DNA of 8,595 nucleotides from a bacterium. Its GTDB lineage: Bacteria > UBA9089 > JASEGY01. The position numbers and the translations under genes were made by a program. The stretch is taken from NCBI GenBank assembly GCA_030019105.1, contig JASEGY010000061.1, forward strand, positions 3,722-12,316, written 5' to 3'. A model generated the notes under the pieces. That model was not told where the DNA came from, searched no databases, and saw only the letters and a list, made by a program, of their open reading frames with translations. Shown piece after piece: positions 1 through 5,761 of the stretch (the stretch's first letter is position 1; every line of letters starts with the position of its first letter).

Positions 1-2
1 CT

Positions 3-143
3 AGCAGTCTGTCGGAGTGAAATGGAGAATCCCAATGTTCACGGCATCTTGTTGTAGTTGCAGAGCTTGCTCTGCCAAAACGTCGAGCAAGCTCGACCAC
101 TACAAAATTGCGCACAGATAGATTTTCTCTCCGACAGACTGCT
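3..143. mobile_element. Small palindromic element with 15-bp terminal inverted repeats
   Basis: The ends AGCAGTCTGTCGGAG (3-17) and CTCCGACAGACTGCT (129-143) are perfect inverted repeats of 15 bp. Inside, TTGTAGT (52-58) pairs with ACTACAA (99-105), enclosing two hairpins at 60-75 (GCAGAGCTTGCTCTGC) and 82-97 (GTCGAGCAAGCTCGAC). The second is an inverted, sequence-shifted version of the first, sharing the core GAGCTTGCTC. There is no coding capacity. It is probably a MITE or REP-like element. Only two bases of left flank are present, so a target duplication cannot be judged. Confidence 0.7.
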
Positions 144-399
144 CGAACATCTATTTTGCATCGATCCTGTAGCGATGAAAAATTTTTACCTTCTACTCCA
201 AATTGCTCACATCCTTAACCAGTTGTTGGAATATGGACTACTGGGCGGCAAAGAGGAAATCTATCAGGTATTTGGAAGTATCAGGAACATAGCCGACGCT
301 CTCTTGGGTGAACTCAAATATAGGCTAATTAACTTCGATCAATTAGAGGAAGAGTTAGCTATCCCATCCCAAATCCGGTTTTATTGGGATACCTCCTAA
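144..399 (+). pseudogene. Transposase C-terminal remnant
   Basis: An open frame of about 85 codons ends at 399. It reads like the tail of a DDE transposase: AMKNFYLLLQIAHILNQLLE is followed by a helical stretch with GSIRNIADALLGELKYRLI and a final RFYWDTS. The KN-Y-LLQIAH-I-QL signature recurs at the C-terminus of IS4-like transposases annotated in many uncultured bacteria (recalled, not searched). The DDE catalytic core is absent. The frame runs back into the palindromic element at 3-143, where the only available start (TTG at 58) lies inside a hairpin, so the upstream codons are not native. The remnant was therefore cut by the element or by the window edge and cannot make an active enzyme. 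Confidence 0.55.
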
Positions 400-593
400 G
401 CATTTAAAGTTCGGTGCGTATCCTCCACAATATCTTTCTTTGTCTTGAAAAACACCGTCAATGGGGATACTCTGTCCTTTTTCTTTTTCAGAATATATTT
501 TTTCTCCCTTCCCCGCCCTTCCCCTCTTTTCGTCGCTTGGGGACGCTCTTTATAGATTTTGACTCTTCACACCTGGCACACCTGAAATTCTAC

Positions 594-622
594 TTGACAA
601 TTTTGGCGAAGGGGGGTATAAT
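594..622 (+). promoter_or_regulatory. Consensus sigma70-type promoter for the barrel gene block
   Basis: TTGACA at 594-599 and TATAAT at 617-622 are separated by 17 bp, a perfect match to both hexamers and the optimal spacing. The expected start of transcription is near 629, giving a leader of about 415 nt before the first barrel gene at 1045. No similarly good promoter was found ahead of the second and third barrel genes, so this one may drive all three. Confidence 0.85.
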
Positions 623-726
623 ATGATTCATTTGAAATTAGCGAAAAGAATAAGGAGGTGGAAAAAACTCCCAGTGTTTATTGAACTGAATAAAGTAGGA
701 GGGGCAATAAAAGGACAGCGGCAAGT

Positions 727-908
727 TCAGTAGCCGGCAGGGCTATTGGGCCTTGTTTATCGTTTCAGCCGTTTTACCGCGGAGACGCAGAGCGCGCAGA
801 GTAAAATTATTGCTTTTGCAGAATTTCTTTGCGATCTCTGCGATCTCTGCGCCTCTGCGGTGGAAATTTTTCGCCGTGGCCCAAACGATGAACATTGCCG
901 GCTATTGA
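727..908. mobile_element. 182-bp palindromic insertion in the first leader
   Basis: Nested inverted repeats span the segment. TCAGTAGCCGGCA (727-739) pairs with TGCCGGCTATTGA (896-908) with one mismatch. The 13-mer at 753-765 pairs with 883-895 at 11 positions. ACCGCGGAGACGCAGAG (776-792) pairs with CTCTGCGCCTCTGCGGT (845-861) at 15 of 17. The 9-mer GCGATCTCT is directly repeated at 831-839 and 840-848. The inner CGCAGAG-type core is a widespread non-coding repeat in environmental genomes (recalled). It lies downstream of the promoter at 594-622, so the transcript would carry a long hairpin here. Confidence 0.7.
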
Positions 909-921
909 GCTGAAGATGTTT

Positions 922-1044
922 ATAAAAAAGGAGGTGGTGAATAAGGTTAGAATAACAAGGTTATTAAGGGTAGAGAGATTCCAGATGGGTTTTGAGAATC
1001 GCTCTACAAAAAGGGGTTAAACTTCAAAACAGGAGGGAATTAGA
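922..1044 (+). promoter_or_regulatory. Structured 5' leader, copy 1
   Basis: The leader has four parts in order. AAAGGAGGTG (927-936) is complementary to the 16S rRNA 3' end but lies 108 nt before the gene start. A hairpin pairs 971-981 with 996-1006 (10 of 11 positions, 14-nt loop). A 30-nt block at 1007-1036 is identical to 3472-3501. That block ends in the true SD, AGGAGG (1031-1036), 8 nt before the ATG at 1045. The same architecture precedes the next two genes. A 27-codon GTG frame (937-1020) exists here, but no matching frame occurs in the other leaders, so the conserved element is probably RNA rather than peptide. Confidence 0.7.
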
Positions 1045-1872
1045 ATGAAGAGAACATTATTAGTTTTAGGCCTGAGTATAGGTTTACTCGTGGGATTGAG
1101 CAGCTTTGTTTTAGCAGCCTCGACAGAGAATGGCCTCACTGGTTTGGCAGTGACAAGCTCGGCTGATGTCCTGGAGCAGGGAAAGTTTAATGTAGGGGGT
1201 CATTTTCTCCATGCTACCAAAGAAGAGAACAATGTTACCGCCTCAATGAATCTTATCCCAATGACTCTTACCTATGGGGTTATGCCAAATCTCGAAGTGG
1301 CTGGGATGGTTCCTTATACTTCATGGAAAGCAGAAAACGGTGCTGAAATAAGTGAGAGCGGTCTTGGAGATGTAGAAATTTTGGGTAAGTACAAGGTTAT
1401 GGAAGCCGCGAAAGGGATGCCGGCAGTTGCCCTGGAAGGGATGGTTAAGTTAGCCACCGGAGACGATGAGAAGGGGTTAGGTTCCGGGGCGATGGACTTT
1501 GGAGTAGGGGCTGCAGTCAGTATAGCCTTAGGCAAGGCTAATGGCCATGGCAATTTGGGCTATGCGATCAGAGGCGAAGACGACGATAAGTTTAAGTCTG
1601 GTAATGAGATCCTCTATAATCTGGCCATTGATTATATGGTTAGTCCCAAACTTACCCTATTTGGAGAGCTAAATGGCATCAAGGCAGGCGAAGCAGAATA
1701 TGAGGGAGATACACTCGAAGATACTGACAGTAATGAAGTCTACCTTGGGCCAGGAGCCCGTTTCACCCTCCAACCAGGTGTGGATATAGATATAGATGGT
1801 ATAATCAAGTTTGGAGTGACGGATGATGCCGCTGATTGGATGTTGGGTATAGGCGGAAGTGCTGAATTTTAA
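1045..1872 (+). CDS. Outer-membrane beta-barrel, MetA/transporter-like
   Basis: This 275-residue protein has a Sec signal peptide: MKR, a hydrophobic core, and probable cleavage near residue 24 (FVLA). The mature part alternates short beta strands with acidic turns and ends in Phe (GGSAEF), the usual signal for beta-barrel assembly by BAM. The middle portion, with a strand reading GDVEILGKYKV followed by VKLATGDDEKGLGSG and DFGVGAAVS, resembles the MetA-pathway phenol-degradation/transporter family of small outer-membrane barrels (PF13557-like), which may pass hydrophobic compounds; the substrate here is unknown. The ATG is 8 nt after AGGAGG and the signal peptide starts there, so the start is secure. 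The signal peptide closely resembles that of the next gene although the barrels differ. No enzyme motif is seen. Confidence 0.75.
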   Translation: MKRTLLVLGLSIGLLVGLSSFVLAASTENGLTGLAVTSSADVLEQGKFNVGGHFLHATKEENNVTASMNLIPMTLTYGVMPNLEVAGMVPYTSWKAENGAEISESGLGDVEILGKYKVMEAAKGMPAVALEGMVKLATGDDEKGLGSGAMDFGVGAAVSIALGKANGHGNLGYAIRGEDDDKFKSGNEILYNLAIDYMVSPKLTLFGELNGIKAGEAEYEGDTLEDTDSNEVYLGPGARFTLQPGVDIDIDGIIKFGVTDDAADWMLGIGGSAEF

Positions 1873-1914
1873 GCGATGAAGTTTCTATTAATCGAGAGCG
1901 TTCGGTAACTTGTA

Positions 1915-1957
1915 AGAATGGGGGAGAAATCGGTGAAAATGGTTTCTTCCCCATTCT
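1915..1957 (+). terminator. Hairpin after the first barrel gene, possible terminator
   Basis: AGAATGGGGGAGAAA (1915-1929) pairs with TTTCTTCCCCATTCT (1943-1957) at 14 of 15 positions with a 13-nt loop, 43 nt after the stop codon. No U-run follows, so a classical intrinsic terminator is not supported. It could protect the upstream mRNA or be a small palindromic repeat. Confidence 0.4.
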
Positions 1958-2047
1958 GCATAATAATAACACTAATTAATCCTTACCCACATCTCTTGGG
2001 GATAAAGACTATCTGTCCCCTACGAGTAAAGGGGATAACTTATTACA

Positions 2048-2203
2048 GAAGCCTCTCGGATAAATTAGCCCTCTCACCCTCTCCCCTTGGAGGAGAGGGT
2101 GAGAGGGAAATGGAGCTTTCGGTGAAAAAAGTGGGGGTGAAAGAAATTTCCCATGTTCCCAAAGGACAGATAAATCACAGCTCAAATTTATCCGAGAGCC
2201 TTC
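2048..2203. repeat. Nested inverted repeats with a 16-bp perfect hairpin in leader 2
   Basis: The outer arms 2048-2066 and 2185-2203 pair at 18 of 19 positions around GATAAATT/AATTTATC. Inside, CCCTCTCACCCTCTCC (2069-2084) pairs perfectly with 2092-2107 across a 7-nt loop. A further pair, TATCTGTCC (2010-2018) and GGACAGATA (2164-2172), crosses the left arm. The CCCTCTC hairpin is a common mobile palindrome in many bacteria (recalled). The right arm contains GAGAGCCTTC, also found at 3386-3395 in leader 3, so the outer pairing may be part of the native leader and the inner hairpin a later insertion. No credible gene lies between 1873 and 2313. Confidence 0.65.
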
Positions 2204-2313
2204 TTTACAAAAAAAGGAGGTGATGAGTTAGGTTAGATAAGAGAAAAGCAGAGAGAGGCCAGGTCTTTTTGAGACTGGCCTACCAAACTTCAAAACAGGA
2301 GGGAAGACAATAA
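2204..2313 (+). promoter_or_regulatory. Structured 5' leader, copy 2
   Basis: AAAGGAGGTGAT (2213-2224) is a 12-nt perfect complement to the typical 16S rRNA 3' end, 89 nt before the gene start. AGAAAAGCAGAGA (2242-2254) is shared with leader 3. A hairpin at 2256-2281 has a 7-bp stem, one bulged G and three more pairs. The block ACTTCAAAACAGGAGG (2287-2302) is identical in all three leaders and provides the real SD, 11 nt before the ATG. The distal site is followed only by a minimal frame (ATG AGT TAG). Confidence 0.7.
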
Positions 2314-3297
2314 ATGAAAAAGATACTGTTATCCTTAGGATTGACCTTAGGGTTACTCTTCTGTGGTAGTAATTTTGCTCAAGCCGAGACGGTGGAATCC
2401 GGCAAGGGTACCTTCAAGTTAGGTGGTGTATTTCAGGCTGGTTTCTTGATGGCTGAGGATGATGCATGTGATTCCAATACTGCTTTTACTCTTAACCGGG
2501 CCAGGCTTCTTGCCGAGGGGAAGATTGGTTCGGAGAGCGTCAAGTGGTATGTCGAGGCCGACATGCTAAACTTGCCGAATATCCTGGAGGCTAAGATCAC
2601 TTTCCCCGGGCTTCTGCCTATGACTGATTTGTCTGTTGGCCGGCTCGCGCCTAACTTTACCCACTATTTCCCTATGCCGGTAGCCAAACTGGATTTCATT
2701 AACTACCCTCGATTGGTTGACGAATATGGTATGGGGTATCAGTGCGGCCTCCAGTCTACGACCAATCTGGACAATGGGGTCAGCTTCAACGTAGGCGTGT
2801 TTAACGGGGCTGATGTTCCGAACAACTTTGCCGACAATAACGATGCCTTTGATTTCTTTGTCCGGGCAGCAGCCTGTCCCATGGAAGGACTCGATGTAGC
2901 GGCCTATCATTGGCAAGGGAGCGCCAATGATGATAAGGACACGGCTGATGAGGACTCTGATCTTACCCGTACCGGAATTGAGGTTGGTTACCAGAAAGAT
3001 AGCCTCAGACTTCTGGGTGAATATACTATGGGTAAAGCTGATGAGTTGGAAAGCAATGGTTACTATGTCCAGGCCCTATACAAGCTAAATGACCGGATAG
3101 AGGTTGGGGCCAGATATGATGGCTATGATCCGAATACCGATGCAGATAACGATGAGGAAACCTGGATCACCGTTGGGGGCAATCACTATATCTACGGCAA
3201 CAATGCTATGTGTTCCCTTAACTATATAATCAAGGACGAAGAGGCTGATATAGACAATGACGTCCTTAAGGGACAGGTGCAGGTTTCCGTCTGGTAA
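2314..3297 (+). CDS. Porin, phosphate-selective (porin O/P)-like
   Basis: This 327-residue outer-membrane porin has a signal peptide ending at AQA (residue 24). The mature chain opens with a strand (GTFKLGGVFQAGFLM) and then FTLNRARLLAEGKI (58-71) and WYVEADM (78-84). This N-terminal arrangement, with LSVGRLAPNF (106-115) and a Tyr/Asp-rich strand pattern to the end, is typical of the porin O/P family (PF07396-like): 16-strand-type channels for anions or small solutes. The real substrate is not shown. It ends VQVSVW, with an aromatic last residue as barrel assembly prefers. Acidic loops at 206-217 and 272-282 resemble cation-binding external loops. Four cysteines (52, 144, 188, 300) are unusual in a porin. 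The start is fixed by the conserved SD block and the signal peptide. Confidence 0.75.
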   Translation: MKKILLSLGLTLGLLFCGSNFAQAETVESGKGTFKLGGVFQAGFLMAEDDACDSNTAFTLNRARLLAEGKIGSESVKWYVEADMLNLPNILEAKITFPGLLPMTDLSVGRLAPNFTHYFPMPVAKLDFINYPRLVDEYGMGYQCGLQSTTNLDNGVSFNVGVFNGADVPNNFADNNDAFDFFVRAAACPMEGLDVAAYHWQGSANDDKDTADEDSDLTRTGIEVGYQKDSLRLLGEYTMGKADELESNGYYVQALYKLNDRIEVGARYDGYDPNTDADNDEETWITVGGNHYIYGNNAMCSLNYIIKDEEADIDNDVLKGQVQVSVW

Positions 3298-3345
3298 GCC
3301 CGGCAGCTTGAGGCTTTGACTTGATGAAGGTTGCGGCTGCCCGGC
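3298..3345 (+). terminator. Hairpin directly after the porin stop
   Basis: GCCCGGCAGC (3298-3307) pairs with GCTGCCCGGC (3336-3345) at 9 of 10 positions, beginning immediately after the TAA. The loop is 28 nt and no T-run follows, so it is a weak terminator candidate. It may instead stabilise the porin mRNA 3' end. Confidence 0.3.
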
Positions 3346-3368
3346 AAATAGGTTTTGGGATAGGCTCT

Positions 3369-3508
3369 AAGGCTCTATTTTATCAGAGAGCCTTCATAAA
3401 GGAAAAGGGAGGTGATAACTCAGGATAGATAGAAAAGCAGAGAAACAACCGGTCTTCTTAAGACCGGTATTCAAAAAGGGGTTAAACTTCAAAACAGGAG
3501 GTCAAAAA
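3369..3508 (+). promoter_or_regulatory. Structured 5' leader, copy 3
   Basis: A first hairpin pairs AAGGCTCT (3369-3376) with AGAGCCTT (3387-3394). AAGGGAGGTGAT (3405-3416) is an anti-SD-complementary site with one mismatch, 92 nt before the gene. AGAAAAGCAGAGA (3431-3443) matches leader 2. A perfect 9-bp hairpin (3448-3456 with 3460-3468, loop CTT) sits where leaders 1 and 2 have hairpins of different sequence. The 30-nt block at 3472-3501 is identical to 1007-1036 and ends in AGGAGG, 7 nt before the ATG. Confidence 0.7.
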
Positions 3509-4642
3509 ATGAAAGGTCAAAGGTTTGTTTTTTTAGCGATAGTTGCTCTTTTAGCAGCTTTTGCTTCCTATAGTTATGCTACGGAAACGCGCGTTGGTTC
3601 GATGGGAGGGATTGACCGTTATACGCGAGATAATTCCAACGTATTTCCATTCCCTGGAACTATTAACCGGTACTCTAACCAGGTGATAGCCGAATTAAGG
3701 GGAAAAAATAACGACAGTCGCTATTCGATTGGTAGTCATTTACCCTTTAGAACAGATGCAGTTTGCGGTGTTTACCTTAATTACCCTATCCCCCACCCCA
3801 TTACTGCTGCTGTCCGGGAGGTTGCTCCTGATTTAGCCCTGGATAGGACAGCCGACCTATTCTATGGGAGCAAAATGGGAAACTCTGATTTTGGGGCAAG
3901 GTTTTCAATAGCATTAGATCGAGAAAGCACAACGTACGGATCGAGTGAGTCAAAACAATCTGCTCGTTATCTTGCTTTTGCTGGTGGGTTATCAAATGAA
4001 CAGATGGACCTGGGATGTATATTGGATTTACCTGCTGCCAAACAAGAAGTAGGAACACAAAGTGAGGAATTGAGTAGTTTTGGTTTAGGAGTAAACGGCC
4101 GCTATTTTATGGCCCAACAAGGTAACAGGCAACTTGTACCAATAGCACACTTTCATTATGCCTCCGGTTCCATAAAAGACAGTTTTGAAGCAGATTACAG
4201 CTCAATCAGTTTTGGAGGTGGCATTGGGGTAAACTATCAACTCAATGAAAATAACCTGGTTGTGTTAGGCTTAGGCGTTGGACTTTCCCAGTCAACCGAA
4301 GAGGTGAAAAATGGGGATGAAACAACAGAGCGAACCATTACTTTTCCAAGAATAGTTATGGGAATAGAATCTCAGATAAAATCGTGGTTAGTTGGCCGTA
4401 TTGGCGCTTCACAGGTTTATCAGAGTGATTTTACCGAAGTGAAACCACCGACAGGGAGCACAACAGAAACCAAAGAGTGGGACAAAGCATTTGACCTATC
4501 TTTTGGTTTGGGAATCAATTTCGGCAATTTTTCACTCGATGCGTTAATAAACGAAGGAATATTCTTTGATGGCCCACATTTCATAAGTGGCCAGTCGAAC
4601 CAGATGTCATCAATGCTTTCTGCTACCTATAATCTTCCGTAA
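3509..4642 (+). CDS. Outer-membrane beta-barrel protein, function unassigned
   Basis: This 377-residue protein has a signal peptide (hydrophobic residues 5-20, likely cleavage after SYA, residue 24). The mature start reads TRVGSMGGIDRYTRDNSNVF and is followed by FPFPGTINRYSNQV. I recall similar openings in large uncharacterised surface proteins of uncultured diderms, but no function is known. The rest is a series of Gly/Tyr-rich amphipathic strands (for example SSISFGGGIGVNY, NNLVVLGLGVGL, FDLSFGLGINFG) with charged loops, consistent with 12 to 16 strands. It ends SATYNLP, lacking the usual terminal Phe or Trp, and the vestigial porin tail begins only 4 nt after the stop. The start is set by the AGGAGG of leader 3. 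Its leader is porin-like although the protein is not. Confidence 0.65.
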   Translation: MKGQRFVFLAIVALLAAFASYSYATETRVGSMGGIDRYTRDNSNVFPFPGTINRYSNQVIAELRGKNNDSRYSIGSHLPFRTDAVCGVYLNYPIPHPITAAVREVAPDLALDRTADLFYGSKMGNSDFGARFSIALDRESTTYGSSESKQSARYLAFAGGLSNEQMDLGCILDLPAAKQEVGTQSEELSSFGLGVNGRYFMAQQGNRQLVPIAHFHYASGSIKDSFEADYSSISFGGGIGVNYQLNENNLVVLGLGVGLSQSTEEVKNGDETTERTITFPRIVMGIESQIKSWLVGRIGASQVYQSDFTEVKPPTGSTTETKEWDKAFDLSFGLGINFGNFSLDALINEGIFFDGPHFISGQSNQMSSMLSATYNLP

Positions 4643-4646
4643 AAGA

Positions 4647-4675
4647 GGGACAGGTGCAGGTTGCCGTCTGGTAAG
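4647..4675 (+). pseudogene. Vestigial porin C-terminus
   Basis: Positions 4647-4675 match the end of the porin gene (3270-3298) with a single mismatch over 29 bp, including codons for GQVQVAVW and the stop (GQVQVSVW in the intact gene). It lies 4 nt past the stop of the unrelated third barrel gene, has no start codon and would not be expressed. It implies that a second porin gene once ended here and its body was replaced or deleted. Confidence 0.75.
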
Positions 4676-4690
4676 GTGAAAGATAGTCAA

Positions 4691-4725
4691 CAGAAACCAG
4701 GTTTCTTGAAGAAACCTGGTTTCTG
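4691..4725. repeat. Perfect 35-bp palindrome
   Basis: Arms CAGAAACCAGGTTTCTT (4691-4707) and AAGAAACCTGGTTTCTG (4709-4725) are perfect 17-bp inverted repeats around one base. The GAAACC-GGTTTC palindrome is a widespread bacterial intergenic repeat (recalled). It may act as a bidirectional mRNA end structure after the third barrel gene, although no T-run follows. The rest of 4643-4824 shows no gene. Confidence 0.7.
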
Positions 4726-4824
4726 CACGATAATCAATGTCTTTAAATTGACTGCTGACACGTGAACGCTTACGAAGTGGGAAGGTAGAGGATAGAAATC
4801 GGTGAGGGGTAAAATTAAATTTGA

Positions 4825-4853
4825 TTGACTGTGATTGAGGCAAGGCGTATAAT
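4825..4853 (+). promoter_or_regulatory. Sigma70-type promoter for the small gene and protease
   Basis: TTGACT (4825-4830) and TATAAT (4848-4853) are separated by 17 bp: one mismatch in the -35 box and none in the -10. The expected transcription start near 4860 leaves a leader of about 34 nt. Confidence 0.8.
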
Positions 4854-4893
4854 TAAGATAGAGAAAGTAATCAGCAAAGGGAGGTGAATGAGG

Positions 4894-5139
4894 ATGGATG
4901 CCGGTAAAGAAGGAATAGAGGAGATGAAAGAGAGGTATCTCCATGAGTGGTTACTTATTACTAATTATGAGACCGACGAATTTATGAATGTAAGAAAAGG
5001 TGAGTTGGTATTTCACAGTAAATCTCGAGATGAGGTTCATAAAAAACTATCTCAATATAGTGGAAAAAAATGCATTCAGTATTCTGGGAAACTACCAAAG
5101 GATGTAGGAGTAATGTTTTATGGCTTTAAGCAGATTTGA
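4894..5139 (+). CDS. Small DUF5678-like protein paired with a protease
   Basis: This 81-residue soluble protein has no signal peptide. Its core, from HEWLLITNYETDEF through KGELVFHSKSRDEVHKKLSQY to DVGVMFYGF, has the shape of the small DUF5678-type family: a Trp-containing strand, a strand with a backward turn, a helix, then a final hydrophobic strand. Such proteins are often encoded just ahead of clan AA aspartic proteases (recalled), and here the next gene is one. The function is unknown; it may be a partner or substrate of the protease. I prefer the ATG at 4894, 9 nt after GGGAGGT (4879-4885), over the ATG at 4888, which is only 2 nt away from it. The 3' end overlaps the protease start by 20 nt, indicating a translationally coupled operon. 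Confidence 0.6.
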   Translation: MDAGKEGIEEMKERYLHEWLLITNYETDEFMNVRKGELVFHSKSRDEVHKKLSQYSGKKCIQYSGKLPKDVGVMFYGFKQI

Positions 5140-5260
5140 TGCCTCAGGAAATATAATCCTTGTTAATATTGAGCTTACAAGCCTCGATGAGAGTGAGGTA
5201 ATATTACTGCCTACTGCATTAGATACTGGCGCTACATTTACCATTATTCCTTGGGATATA

Positions 5261-5410
5261 TAGTGCTTAAGAAAAAGATTCTGGGGTTGGTTGAAGATTG
5301 GAGTTTAGGCTTTAGCCTTTCATAAGTAATGAAATCCTAAAGGATTAACTCCGAAAGCTATATAGCCTATCTTGAATTCGCTTACCCCAAAATATTTATC
5401 TTAAGAGCTA
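5261..5410. mobile_element. 150-bp MITE, copy 1
   Basis: The element begins TAGTGCTTAAG and ends CTTAAGAGCTA, flanked by TA at 5259-5260 and 5411-5412. Its ends form imperfect inverted repeats of about 27 bp reaching into a TTTTGGGGT-like block. It has internal small hairpins and no coding capacity. TA duplication with short inverted ends fits mobilisation by an IS630/Tc1-mariner-type transposase supplied elsewhere (inference). It is the inverted counterpart of 5612-5761. Confidence 0.85.
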
Positions 5411-5611
5411 TAGCTGCCAACTTAGGATATGATCCGGCAAGCTCAGAGAGAAGACAGCGTATATACACAGGAAGTGGAGTAGAATTTTGTCCAGTGGTCA
5501 CTATAAAGAAGGTATCTGCTTTAGGAATGGCAGTTCAGAGCCTTGATGTTTTATGTCACGACCTACCAGAAGGAAGCTGCGTAGATGGATTATTGGGGTT
5601 GAACTTTCTTA

Positions 5612-5761
5612 TAGCTCTTAAGATAAATATTTTGGGGTAAGCGAATTCAAGATAGGCTATGTAGCTTTCGGAGTTAATCCTTTAGGATTTCATTAGTTAT
5701 GAAAGGCTAAAGCCTGAACTCCAAAGGATAGCCAACCCCAAAATCTTTTTCTTAACCACTA
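5612..5761. mobile_element. 150-bp MITE, copy 2 (inverted)
   Basis: The reverse complement of this segment aligns with 5261-5410 over its full 150 bp without gaps. By eye there are about 11 differences, most of them in one short patch near the left end. Flanking TA dinucleotides are at 5610-5611 and 5762-5763. The two copies, separated by 201 bp, would let a read-through transcript fold into a very long stem. Confidence 0.85.

Noticed and set aside
58..143. N-terminal part of the first open frame, starting at TTG 58
   Set aside because: It lies inside the palindromic element (hairpins at 60-75 and 82-97), so the codons are fortuitous; only the part after 143 resembles a transposase.
414..626. 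70-codon plus-strand frame
   Set aside because: It is rich in Phe/Pro from T- and C-rich DNA, has no SD, and runs through a perfect promoter; no protein family is recognisable.
937..1020. Possible 27-codon leader peptide after the distal SD of leader 1
   Set aside because: The start is only 2 nt from GGAGG, and leaders 2 and 3 have no corresponding frame, so a conserved peptide is not supported.
1314..1553. Minus-strand frame within the first barrel gene
   Set aside because: Shadow of a well-supported gene; the same holds for minus-strand frames at 2566-2916, 3801-4058 and 7205-7582.
1918..2223. 101-codon plus-strand frame
   Set aside because: It spans two hairpins and inverted repeats and ends in the distal SD of leader 2; composition is not protein-like.
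4610..4944. Minus-strand frames of 77 and 85 codons
   Set aside because: They cross the 35-bp palindrome and a plus-strand promoter, with no SD or recognisable product.
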